From the NCBI GenBank assembly GCA_964513415.1, contig CAZEMX010000084.1:1-8485 (forward strand): a DNA stretch of 8,485 bases, written 5' to 3'. The translations under genes were made by a program, and so were the position numbers. Each line of letters starts with the position of its first letter. Position 1 is the stretch's first letter. The notes below the pieces were generated by a model. The model did no database searches. It was not told the origin of the DNA and saw nothing but the letters and a program-made list of their open reading frames with translations. This DNA comes from Methanomethylicus sp964513415. GTDB taxonomy: Archaea > Thermoproteota > Methanomethylicia > Methanomethylicales > Methanomethylicaceae. Of the stretch, positions 1 to 6,429 are shown piece after piece.

Positions 1-41
1 GCTCACCAACACCGTGGTATGATCATGCGCCAGGCGTCCAT

Positions 42-371
42 TCAAAACACAAACATCGCGAGCGCCAGCGACTCCAAAAATACAACCCCTCCAGCAATCA
101 GGAACACCGCTCCCCTGCCCGTCTTCTTCTCCTCCACCTCGTCGTTCGGATCCCTCGTCCTGACGCGAGGGTTCTGCCTTGAGCCATAAACCAGTGTCTG
201 CGAGAAGAGTGTTCCAAATAACCCCCCTGCGATCAGCATTATGGCGCTCACCGCGAAGAGTGCGACGCTGAAAGACGCCATGAACGTGGAGCCTAAAGTT
301 ACGAAATATGGGATTGCAAAAGATACAACGTGAGCAACAATTATCGCCAACACCACGTTCACAATCAGCAT
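42..371 (-). CDS. Small membrane protein, unknown function
   Basis: I do not recognise this 109-residue protein. It has three hydrophobic stretches that look like membrane segments, at about residues 2-26, 29-56 and 88-108. A strongly charged loop (about residues 64-86, with RTRDPNDEVEEKK) lies between the second and third. There is no visible catalytic motif or signal peptide. The ATG start lies 16 bases after the stop of the CDP-alcohol phosphatidyltransferase gene on the same strand, so the two are probably co-transcribed. Only a weak GAG-type ribosome site precedes it. By position it could be an accessory to lipid synthesis, but that is inference. The reading frame is well supported by length, hydrophobicity and tight spacing; the function is open. 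Confidence 0.7.
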   Translation of the reverse strand: MLIVNVVLAIIVAHVVSFAIPYFVTLGSTFMASFSVALFAVSAIMLIAGGLFGTLFSQTLVYGSRQNPRVRTRDPNDEVEEKKTGRGAVFLIAGGVVFLESLALAMFVF

Positions 372-387
372 CTGTTCTCGTTAAATA

Positions 388-924
388 TTATTCAGCTGAA
401 ACATATAATCGCTTGGGGGCATCCTGTGCATCCCTGCCCTTCATGAGAAAGAATGTGCGGCTCAGCATCGAAGCCGTGGAGAAGGCCAAGATACCTGACG
501 TAACCAAGCCGCAAAAGAGCTCTCCAGTGATGAAGAACCTCAGGCACACCACCCCGTAAAGCATGCTGCCGTAGTGTTTTCCAACCGGGTCGTAAGTCCT
601 TCCGAAAGCGATGCTCGTCAGGACAAAGAAGGCGAAGATCCCTGCGACCAGGACCGGTATCCACTCAGCATAGAACCCCTCTGGACCGAATGTGAGCAGC
701 AGCGAGAAGGTCAATATGAAATCGGTCGTGGCGTCGAAATATGCCCCGCGCTTTGAGGCTGCGCTGTACCTCTTGGCCAAATATCCGTCCAAGAAATCCG
801 TGAAGACCAGCAACAGGAACAAAGCTGCGCCATGAAGCCACATCCCCTCCAATACAAGCATGATTAGCAGCGGGGCCACTCCAAGGCGTATAGCAGTAAT
901 TGCTGATGGGGCGCGCTTATCCAC
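388..924 (-). CDS. CDP-alcohol phosphatidyltransferase family protein
   Basis: This is a 178-residue integral membrane enzyme of the family that transfers a phosphoalcohol from a CDP-activated donor to an alcohol acceptor in phospholipid synthesis. In archaea the substrates are usually CDP-archaeol with serine, inositol phosphate or glycerol phosphate. The family signature DxxDGxxAR-x8-GxxxDxxxD appears at residues 43-68: D43, D46, G47, A50, G60, D64 and D68 are all present, but the usual Arg is Lys51. The N-terminal PSAITAIRLGVAP stretch is also typical of the family. Several hydrophobic segments follow, including about residues 14-41 and 69-110. The start is GTG, with GGGG about nine bases upstream. 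The small membrane protein follows 16 bases downstream. The acceptor alcohol cannot be told from sequence. Length is close to the usual 180-200 residues. Confidence 0.9.
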   Translation of the reverse strand: MDKRAPSAITAIRLGVAPLLIMLVLEGMWLHGAALFLLLVFTDFLDGYLAKRYSAASKRGAYFDATTDFILTFSLLLTFGPEGFYAEWIPVLVAGIFAFFVLTSIAFGRTYDPVGKHYGSMLYGVVCLRFFITGELFCGLVTSGILAFSTASMLSRTFFLMKGRDAQDAPKRLYVSAE

Positions 925-987
925 TCTAATGACCCCTTAATGCCGAGTACGGCGTCTTGATAACCGCAGTCTCACTCAAATTGCTTC

Positions 988-1413
988 CTATGGCCCCATT
1001 CTCCTCTTGAGGTCGCTCCCAAACGCCTTTGCATCCTCAAGGTCCTTCTCGTCAGGGTGGCCCCTGTTGGACAGGAGGAAATGGCCGCGGCAGCTGAAGC
1101 TGGATACGACCTGATACCCCTTCCCCTCGAGGATATCTTTGATCTTTTGGATGGACTTTGGAGAGGGTCCGGCAGAGGTTGCGAAGATTGCTGCCTTCCC
1201 TGAACATGCAGGGATCCCGTTGAGGAAATCCACGATCTTTGGGCCTGGCATACCGCCGTATGTGCCGCTACCGACGACCAGCAGGTCCAACCCCGCTGCA
1301 TCGCATGCATCCCTACCCACATCAATCGCCCCACATTCGAGCCCTGTGCTGATCGCTTCGGCGACCTTTCTCGTCTTCCCGCCTTTGGAATAGTATACAA
1401 CCAACGCTTTCAT
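988..1413 (-). CDS. Flavodoxin-like protein (short)
   Basis: This 141-residue protein has the flavodoxin fold and is expected to bind FMN and carry electrons in the cytoplasm. It opens with a beta strand and FMN phosphate loop (KALVVYYSKGGKTRKVAEAI, residues 2-21). A GSGTYGGMPGPK stretch near residues 48-59 is the likely isoalloxazine-facing loop, and FATSAG follows. The C-terminal NRGHPDEKDLEDAKAF is shared in pattern with the second flavodoxin in this window. An in-frame ATG 24 codons upstream (1485) exists, but the extra residues do not resemble the family. The chosen ATG sits 25-28 bases after a TATA box (1438-1443), which implies a leaderless transcript. The redox partner is not evident from the neighbours. 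Confidence 0.85.
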   Translation of the reverse strand: MKALVVYYSKGGKTRKVAEAISTGLECGAIDVGRDACDAAGLDLLVVGSGTYGGMPGPKIVDFLNGIPACSGKAAIFATSAGPSPKSIQKIKDILEGKGYQVVSSFSCRGHFLLSNRGHPDEKDLEDAKAFGSDLKRRMGP

Positions 1414-1437
1414 AGTTCCAGTTAGTGTGGAATGTTG

Positions 1438-1443
1438 TATAAA
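1438..1443 (-). promoter_or_regulatory. Archaeal TATA box for the short flavodoxin
   Basis: The minus strand reads TTTATA centred about 27 bases upstream of the flavodoxin ATG at 1413. That is the normal distance between an archaeal TATA box and the transcription start, so the mRNA would begin at or near the start codon. There is no ribosome binding site, which agrees with this. Confidence 0.55.
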
Positions 1444-1548
1444 TGATTGCATCCTGTTCAAAATCAGGTTGCAGTTAACTGTCATGGCAGCAGCCGCAAG
1501 GAGCCCGACCGCGAAAGGAAACGTCCGCCCGGGGCACTCCTGCCTTCG

Positions 1549-1878
1549 ATGACCCTGTGTTGGGCGATAGCTTTAACCCTCTCCTGCCACCATTTGACCG
1601 ACGTGGTAAGCGTGCCTCAGACTGCCTTCCTGTTGGCCACCCTCACCGTTGCCAACTCCGCCTCTACGATCGCCTTCGGCATGGACAAACTCATGAGCAT
1701 CAAGGGCGGCTGGAGGGTCCCCGAGTCGACGCTCCTCGCTATCGCGTTCTTTGGTCCATTCGGGGCATATGCCTGCATGTTGATCTTCAGGCACAAGACC
1801 CGCAAGCCCAAGTTTCTGCTAGTGCCTGCCTTCTTGATTGTCCAACTCTGCCTGCTGGTATATATAATCCTCGCATGA
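1549..1878 (+). CDS. DUF1294 family membrane protein
   Basis: This 109-residue membrane protein belongs to the DUF1294 family, whose function is not known. The family pattern is clear: GMDKLMSIKGGWRVPES at residues 44-60 (Asp46-Lys47 and the RVPE turn), a GPFGAYACM membrane stretch at 69-77, then FRHKTRKPKF at 80-89. A hydrophobic C-terminal segment at about 90-109 ends the protein. Four membrane segments are plausible. The start is uncertain: the frame is open from an ATG at 1447, but that codon lies right next to the TATA sequence at 1438-1443 and the extra residues are charged and unlike the family. The ATG at 1549 is the first sensible start, and a GTG at 1612 is possible. It runs convergent with the GyrI-like gene. 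Confidence 0.82.
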   Translation: MTLCWAIALTLSCHHLTDVVSVPQTAFLLATLTVANSASTIAFGMDKLMSIKGGWRVPESTLLAIAFFGPFGAYACMLIFRHKTRKPKFLLVPAFLIVQLCLLVYIILA

Positions 1879-1936
1879 CAGCGCGCTCGCCGCATCAGGG
1901 CGCATCAAGGTCAAAGTTCGTAAACTAAATGAAATG

Positions 1937-1941
1937 AAAAA
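1937..1941 (-). terminator. T-run terminator after the GyrI-like gene
   Basis: Ten bases past the TAA stop of the GyrI-like gene the minus strand reads CCCCCTTTTTC, without a hairpin. Oligo-T runs of this kind end archaeal transcripts. Confidence 0.45.
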
Positions 1942-1950
1942 GGGGGAAGC

Positions 1951-2412
1951 TTATTGCGGCTCGATCAGCCAGAATAGCTGCGTCACGAACTTCGCGGGGT
2001 CCTTCTCCTTCTCTGGGTCGGTCATGTATACCTCCCACATCCTGCTGGCAGGCTTGACGCCCTTCTCTGCCATCCACTTCTGCATATTGCCGTATGTCTC
2101 GCAGAGCCTTTCGTACGGCCCCATATGGAATCCGGTAACCGTCTTGCCTGCGGGGAGCACAACCGGTTGCACGCGCCCCTCGCCCTTGACCTGCACCGCG
2201 ACCGGGAAGCCCACCTCCATCACCGTCTTGGTGTCGCTCCAAGAGTGGTAGAGCGCGAAGGGCGGGCCAGCCATCTGGACTCGATTCCTTTGGAAGAACG
2301 CCATCAGCTCGCCGAAGATCTCGCGTATCTTCTTGCTGACCTCCTGGTTTGAGACCTCTTCCCTGATGGCCAATGCGTTCTGCGGCTTCAAATCAACTAT
2401 CTTGAAGTCCAT
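1951..2412 (-). CDS. GyrI-like small-molecule-binding protein
   Basis: This 153-residue stand-alone GyrI-like (AraC effector-binding, SOUL-type fold) domain has no DNA-binding part. Such domains bind drugs or other small hydrophobic ligands. The family layout is clear: GPPFALYH at residues 49-56, a central strand with VVLPAGKTVTGFHMGPYERL (84-103, containing the HxGPY motif), TYGNMQKWMAEKG (106-118), and WEVYMTDPEKEKDP (126-139) with the conserved ligand-facing Glu127. Several starts are possible. The ATG at 2412 or 2418 is preceded by GGGG, whereas ATGs at 2481-2487 add a 23-25 residue extension and sit 22-28 bases from a TATA-like TTTGATATG. It lies directly downstream of the MFS transporter on the same strand, so a shared role in sensing or handling an exported compound is likely but inferred. 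Confidence 0.85.
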   Translation of the reverse strand: MDFKIVDLKPQNALAIREEVSNQEVSKKIREIFGELMAFFQRNRVQMAGPPFALYHSWSDTKTVMEVGFPVAVQVKGEGRVQPVVLPAGKTVTGFHMGPYERLCETYGNMQKWMAEKGVKPASRMWEVYMTDPEKEKDPAKFVTQLFWLIEPQ

Positions 2413-2534
2413 TCCCATGATTATCTGCCCCAACTTCCATTCTGTTCGGGCGATGTTTATGATCTCCCCTGTTCTTAACATCATCATTCGTGCGGTTTAT
2501 CGGACATATCAAAGCGATGCAGGGCACATGTCAC

Positions 2535-3755
2535 CTATCCCGTAGGCTTGACGTCCTTGAATGTTCGATAGAAGAGGAAGATTGACGCTATGTAGAAGGA
2601 CCCTGCCAGTAGGAAGGGCAGCTCGAAGTAACCTGCGGCCAGTATGACGCCGCCGGCTATAGTCGTCACGCTGTTCGGGATCCTCCATACGACCGAATTC
2701 ACCGCGCTGGCAAATCCCCGCTGGTCAGGAGGGACTATTCCCATCAGGTACGCGTCAAGGAGTGGGGATGCCATGTTCATCAGGCCCGTCCTCACGACGT
2801 AGAATATTGCCGCCGTTTGGAAGTCCCCCACAAAAGCAAGGGTCAGCATGAGGGCGAGGGATAGCCCCTGCGTGAGGACAACCGCCCTGACCGAGCCGAT
2901 CCTGAATGCGAGCCTCGGGCTGAACGCCGCCCCCAGTCCTATGGTGGTGCTCGCGATGGCGAGTATCGGGCCGCTATATGCGTCCGGGACTCCAAATCTG
3001 AGCCATAGCCAAGTCGGTATGAGCGGTATTATGAAGCCCGCACCAAGCCCCATTATGCTGTTTATCCCCGAGAACTTGAGAAGCGTGCGGATGCCCCTCC
3101 CATTCCACTTCCACTCGACGGCGGTTGGTCTGATCGCCTCCTGGACGTTCCTCAGTATCGCATAGAGTGCGGCAGGTATCATGAGGCTCAGGAAGCCGAA
3201 GAGGTATAGGATGTCTGTGTGGAGCTCTGCGCTACCGACCCCAAAGAGCCTGCTCAGCTCCGGTATGAAGAATGGCAGCGCAGTTCCCAGCGCGCTGCCC
3301 GCGCCGCCCAGTATGAACGAGAGCGTGAACGTGGCGTCCCTGTTCTTGAGGGTCGTCTGGTCCGCTATTATCGCATTCACGGTGGCAAGGTATGTCCCCT
3401 CGAAGATCCCGCCCAGGCACGCGGCCGCCGCCATGACAAAAGCATCGGTCGTCAGTGCGAACGCGAAGAACATGGGCACGGGGCCGATCGACCCAAGTAT
3501 GAGCAGGTGCTTCCTACCCCTGCGATCAGAGAGTATGCCGAAGGGGATAGCGAAGACCGCCATTGCGATGCCCTCTACCCCGAGCAGTATCCCCACGGTC
3601 GATGTCGAGACGCCGACCTCTGGGAGGTAGGCTGATATGTATATTATCAGGTAGCTGACCGCAAGGTTGTTGATCAACAGGACGGAGATCATGAGCAGTA
3701 CGCTTCTCGGCATGCCCCCGAGGAAACCGCCGCCGTTGCTGGACGTGCCTTGCAA
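2535..3755 (-). CDS. MFS transporter
   Basis: This 406-residue major facilitator superfamily transporter has about twelve membrane segments, the usual number and length. The loop after the second segment carries motif A, GILSDRRGRK, at residues 73-82 (Asp77, Arg81). The second half begins near residue 220 after a hydrophilic central loop that includes RPTAVEWKWNGRG. The start is taken as TTG: AGGGG at 3762-3766 lies six bases upstream of it, while the alternative ATG at 3713 (residue 15) has no well-spaced site. The substrate cannot be read from sequence. The GyrI-like gene follows about 50-120 bases downstream on the same strand, depending on its start, which favours efflux of a small organic compound. 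A TATA-like GCATATTGA sits about 40 bases upstream of the start. Confidence 0.9.
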   Translation of the reverse strand: MQGTSSNGGGFLGGMPRSVLLMISVLLINNLAVSYLIIYISAYLPEVGVSTSTVGILLGVEGIAMAVFAIPFGILSDRRGRKHLLILGSIGPVPMFFAFALTTDAFVMAAAACLGGIFEGTYLATVNAIIADQTTLKNRDATFTLSFILGGAGSALGTALPFFIPELSRLFGVGSAELHTDILYLFGFLSLMIPAALYAILRNVQEAIRPTAVEWKWNGRGIRTLLKFSGINSIMGLGAGFIIPLIPTWLWLRFGVPDAYSGPILAIASTTIGLGAAFSPRLAFRIGSVRAVVLTQGLSLALMLTLAFVGDFQTAAIFYVVRTGLMNMASPLLDAYLMGIVPPDQRGFASAVNSVVWRIPNSVTTIAGGVILAAGYFELPFLLAGSFYIASIFLFYRTFKDVKPTG

Positions 3756-3761
3756 GCTAAA

Positions 3762-3766
3762 CCCCT
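3762..3766 (-). promoter_or_regulatory. Ribosome binding site that supports the TTG start of the MFS gene
   Basis: The minus strand reads AGGGG, then six bases, then TTG. This spacing is good for an archaeal Shine-Dalgarno site and is the reason to prefer the TTG over the downstream ATG. Confidence 0.5.
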
Positions 3767-3954
3767 GCCTCGATTCTTGGCCCGATCACTCTCAATATGC
3801 AATTGGAGTCGAGATAAGGCTATGGCATGGCGGCCAAACCGCTTAATGCTCACAACGCAGCAATCACCTGAATGGGCATGAGGGCGGTCGACATAGCCAT
3901 TGACTGAGTACTGCAGGAAGGCTGGAATCCCGGTCTCAACGGTGCCTAGCGATT

Positions 3955-4458
3955 CTATCGCGCCTTCAACCCCTGCTTGAGGCTCAGCGCAAACTCTTCG
4001 GCCCTTTCAAGGTCCCGCGCGTCGGGCCTGCCCCTGTTCACTCCGCCCAACAGCCTCAGAAAGCCGTTGGTGTTGAAGCCCGCGCAACCGAATTCCCCCA
4101 TGATCGCGTAGCCCTTGGATTGCAGCTTCTCCCGGAGCCGCATGTGGCATTCGCGCATGTACCGCTCCCTATAAGAGGCGTCATAGCGGTCGAAGAGGGC
4201 GGGCGCGCCAGAGGTAGAGAAGAGGAATGCCTTCCCGTTGGTCCCCTCTGGCAGCCTCTCAGCAAGGTCCAGCAGATCTTTATGGACGTTTGAACTGTAT
4301 ATCCCTGACCCAAATCCGATCAGGTCATATTCCTGAAGCTCTTCAGGTCTTGTCTGCTGCGGCGTCTTTATGTTTGAACCAAGGACTCGTGTAAAGACGT
4401 TGGCAACTTTTTCAGTGTTCTTATGATGGTATGAACACAGGATTATCAGCGACCTCAT
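3955..4458 (-). CDS. Flavodoxin family protein
   Basis: This 167-residue flavodoxin-fold protein is expected to bind FMN. The N-terminal strand and phosphate loop read SLIILCSYHHKNTEKVANVF (residues 3-22). GFGSGIYSSNVHKDLLDL follows, then LFSTSGAP as the third FMN loop. After a long helical stretch come GCAGF and the C-terminal NRGRPDARDLERAEEFA, matching the pattern of the short flavodoxin at 988-1413. The frame is open to 4605 with an ATG at 4518 as well, but the residues before 4458 do not fit the family. The ATG at 4458 sits about 25 bases after a TATA-like AGATATGG, which suggests a leaderless transcript. It is divergent from the helix-rich/SPFH operon. Cys-rich or NADPH-binding parts are absent, so it is a carrier rather than a multi-domain enzyme. 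Confidence 0.88.
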   Translation of the reverse strand: MRSLIILCSYHHKNTEKVANVFTRVLGSNIKTPQQTRPEELQEYDLIGFGSGIYSSNVHKDLLDLAERLPEGTNGKAFLFSTSGAPALFDRYDASYRERYMRECHMRLREKLQSKGYAIMGEFGCAGFNTNGFLRLLGGVNRGRPDARDLERAEEFALSLKQGLKAR

Positions 4459-4479
4459 TGGGAGCACAACATCCCTGTG

Positions 4480-4487
4480 CCATATCT
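4480..4487 (-). promoter_or_regulatory. TATA-like box for the second flavodoxin
   Basis: AGATATGG on the minus strand is centred about 25 bases upstream of the ATG at 4458. It supports this start and a leaderless mRNA. Confidence 0.4.
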
Positions 4488-4587
4488 TCAATTGGCCTTG
4501 TTTAACACTATCGGACATCCTCTTCCTTACAGGCGTCAGGATCCGGTACAACTGCCGACTTCTCACATGCCGCGTCCAAAGATTAAT

Positions 4588-4595
4588 CTTAAAAG
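4588..4595 (+). promoter_or_regulatory. TATA box of the helix-rich/SPFH operon
   Basis: CTTAAAAG lies about 37 bases upstream of the ATG at 4629. A start of transcription about 26 bases downstream would leave a leader of roughly ten bases holding GAGGGTCGG (4618-4626), a usable ribosome binding site. Confidence 0.5.
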
Positions 4596-4628
4596 CACAC
4601 CCCAAATAATCAGTACAGAGGGTCGGAA

Positions 4629-5174
4629 ATGAGCAGTTCTCTCGATAACGTTAAGGACAAGATCAAGTCCGCGGCAGGCTCCTCTGACGGGCTACTCACG
4701 AAGATCCAAAACTTCTTCGGGATGGGCTACGCCGACAAGGAGAACCTACGGGAGCTGGACAAGAAGCTCAGGGACTCGTATTACCAGGCGTTCAAGGGGC
4801 TCCGGCACAGGTGGGAGGAGGTCTACCTTGCCGCCCTGGAGGCGGGCAAGAAGGGCGACGACTTCAAGAAGGTCATACAGGTCACGGACCGGCTGGCGGA
4901 GAAGATCAACCGGGCAGACTACGGCTACGCCGGTCTCTTCGACCGCAAGGGCTCCATCCGTGAGGTTGAGCTGACCAAGGCCTTCGAGCTCGACAAGTCC
5001 TTCAGTGCTGACATCTCGTTCTTCAGCACATCGATCGACGAGGTATACGCGGACTACGAGGCTGAGGCATGGGACGCCGCGATGCCGAAGGTGAAGAAGA
5101 TCCGGTCTCTAGTGCTCGACCTCGAGAAGAAGTGGGATTCGAGGGAGCAGCAGTTCAGGCCGGTAGGTGTTTAA
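4629..5174 (+). CDS. Charged helix-rich protein encoded with an SPFH protein
   Basis: I do not recognise this 181-residue protein. It has no membrane segment and no signal peptide, and its composition is rich in Lys, Glu, Asp and Ala. An N-terminal amphipathic stretch (about residues 5-31, ending QNFFGMG) is followed by long helix-like segments at about 33-66, 77-95 and 112-172. The last contains VKKIRSLVLDLEKKWDSREQ and may form a coiled coil. It starts at an ATG with GAGGGTCGG just upstream. It lies 44 bases before the SPFH-zinc ribbon gene on the same strand, with no terminator between, so the two are likely one transcript. The pairing of a helical protein with an SPFH protein recalls the bacterial PspA/YdjI arrangement, but I see no PspA signature. 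A scaffold or membrane-associated partner role is inference. Confidence 0.75.
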   Translation: MSSSLDNVKDKIKSAAGSSDGLLTKIQNFFGMGYADKENLRELDKKLRDSYYQAFKGLRHRWEEVYLAALEAGKKGDDFKKVIQVTDRLAEKINRADYGYAGLFDRKGSIREVELTKAFELDKSFSADISFFSTSIDEVYADYEAEAWDAAMPKVKKIRSLVLDLEKKWDSREQQFRPVGV

Positions 5175-5203
5175 TCCAATTTGAGATGAGTGATCAACTG
5201 AAA

Positions 5204-5210
5204 AAGGGGT
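5204..5210 (+). promoter_or_regulatory. Ribosome binding site that decides the SPFH gene start
   Basis: AAGGGGT stands eight bases before the ATG at 5219. The earlier in-frame ATG at 5186 has only a weak TTGAG nearby. The site favours the start giving MPVIERVAW, which also matches how proteins of this family normally begin. Confidence 0.55.
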
Positions 5211-5218
5211 TCAACAAA

Positions 5219-6319
5219 ATGCCAGTCATTGAGCGTGTAGCGTGGGATTATGCCGGCGCAGACGATGTGGCGTACCGGTTCCAGAAGCTCCAGCTGAAGT
5301 ACGGCAGCCAGGTCATCGTGATGGAAAACCAGTGGGCCGTCTTCTTCCGGGACGGCAAGGCATACGACGTCTTCGGCCCGGGCAGGCACACTATATCTAG
5401 CAACAACGTGCCCTTCCTGACCGCCGCCCTAAAGAAGCTGGGCATAATCGGGGACATCTTCGACTGCGAGGTCATCTACGTCAGCAACAGCCAGTTCCGC
5501 GCCAACTTTGGCGGTCAGGCATACTCTGCCCCGAGCGGAGACATAAAGTACCAGGCGGAGCTCGGATACTTCGGCTACCTGCTCTACAAGGTCGAGGAGC
5601 CGAAGCTCTTCGTGACGGAGTTCTTCGGCAACAAGGGCGCCTCCTCGTCAAGGGACGTCGAGAACTACATACGCGGCTTCGTGAACGAGCGGATAATCAA
5701 CGAGTTCGGCAAGTTCGACATCTTCGAGATGGTGAAGAACGTCGACGCGACGACAGACAAGGTCGCGCTCAAGATCAGCGACGAGGCCGCCCGTATCGGG
5801 CTGAAGATCGTGGACTGCACCTTCGAGGGCGTGAAGATCCCAGAGGAGGCGAGGCGCTTCGCCTCAGGGATGGGCCAGCAGGCTATGATGATGCAGTACA
5901 TGAAGGAGACCGCGAGCGAGCTCAAGGGGAGCGAGGGCGGCGGCGCGGCAGCGACCGGCCTGGGCGCCGGCATTGGGCTCTCGATGCCCTTCCTCTTCCA
6001 GCAGCAGATGCAGCAGGCCCAGGCGCAGACGGCTGCCCAGAACGCTGCTGCCCAGGCCCAGAAGCTGGTGGTCTGCCCCAACTGCAGCACCCCGAACCCG
6101 CCGGGGACGAAGTTCTGCGGGAACTGCGGCTCGAGCCTCCTTCCGCCTGCGAAGCTCAAGTGCTCGGCATGCAACGCGGACGTGCCTGAGAACTTCAAGT
6201 TCTGCCCCAACTGCGGGACCCCAATGAAGAAGCCTGCAGAGGTGGCATGCCCGAAGTGCGGCACCAAGAACCCGCCGGGGACGAAGTTCTGCGGGAACTG
6301 CGGCGAGAAGATGGCCTGA
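5219..6319 (+). CDS. SPFH-domain protein with three C-terminal zinc ribbons
   Basis: This 366-residue protein belongs to the SPFH (band 7) group that includes YdjI-type 'virion core' proteins. Residues 1-60 carry the family's opening, MPVIERVAW, and then VIVMENQWAVFFRDGKAYDV followed by FGPGRHTI. The SPFH domain runs to about residue 215 and ends with LKIVDCTFEGVKIPEEARRF. A Gly/Ala-rich stretch (237-257) and a Gln/Ala-rich linker (258-281) follow. Three CxxC-x10-CxxC zinc ribbons then lie at C286/289/300/303, C315/318/329/332 and C344/347/358/361. No N-terminal membrane anchor is seen, so it is probably a cytoplasmic or peripheral membrane oligomer. An ATG at 5186 would add eleven residues. 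It is the second gene of an apparent operon with the helix-rich protein. Its partner and exact role are unknown. Confidence 0.9.
   Translation: MPVIERVAWDYAGADDVAYRFQKLQLKYGSQVIVMENQWAVFFRDGKAYDVFGPGRHTISSNNVPFLTAALKKLGIIGDIFDCEVIYVSNSQFRANFGGQAYSAPSGDIKYQAELGYFGYLLYKVEEPKLFVTEFFGNKGASSSRDVENYIRGFVNERIINEFGKFDIFEMVKNVDATTDKVALKISDEAARIGLKIVDCTFEGVKIPEEARRFASGMGQQAMMMQYMKETASELKGSEGGGAAATGLGAGIGLSMPFLFQQQMQQAQAQTAAQNAAAQAQKLVVCPNCSTPNPPGTKFCGNCGSSLLPPAKLKCSACNADVPENFKFCPNCGTPMKKPAEVACPKCGTKNPPGTKFCGNCGEKMA
6094..6130 (+). repeat. 37-base direct repeat, first copy (zinc ribbon 1)
   Basis: This stretch is identical base for base to 6268-6304, exactly 174 bases (58 codons) downstream and in the same frame. 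It encodes NPPGTKFCGNCG, the second half of the first zinc ribbon. The middle ribbon does not share it. Confidence 0.85.
6268..6304 (+). repeat. 37-base direct repeat, second copy (zinc ribbon 3)
   Basis: This is the second copy of the 37-base repeat, covering the second half of the third zinc ribbon at the very end of the SPFH protein. Perfect identity at all codon third positions suggests a recent duplication or gene conversion. Confidence 0.85.
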
Positions 6320-6340
6320 CAGGGCATCCCGCCTCCCATC

Positions 6341-6362
6341 TCTTTTTGTCAACTTTGTTTTT
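6341..6362 (+). terminator. T-rich terminator of the SPFH operon
   Basis: Two T5 runs (6343-6347 and 6358-6362) in a pyrimidine-rich stretch begin about 24 bases after the SPFH stop codon. No hairpin is seen. This is the usual form of an archaeal intrinsic terminator. Confidence 0.5.
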
Positions 6363-6429
6363 CCTGCCTGCTGCCCGCCTGCATGGAAACCATTTTATCA
6401 TGAGACCAGGATATGTTACTCGAGCTGAT

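Noticed and set aside
972..1400. Minus-strand frame overlapping the short flavodoxin (142 codons)
   Set aside because: The flavodoxin frame explains this DNA, with FMN loops in order. The other frame gives Ser/Arg-rich sequence with no motif.
1893..1912. Near-tandem repeat of a ten-base unit (CGCATCAGGG, CGCATCAAGG)
   Set aside because: There are only two copies with one mismatch, and no dyad or promoter feature nearby to give it meaning.
3219..3635. Plus-strand open frames opposite the MFS gene (138 and 149 codons)
   Set aside because: They are shadows of a full-length transporter with motif A. Their translations are unlike any protein I know.
5665..6339. Long open frame on the minus strand opposite the SPFH gene (224 codons)
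   Set aside because: It is antisense to the zinc ribbon and linker coding sequence, where GC-rich codons remove stops. The protein is repetitive mirror sequence without a family pattern.
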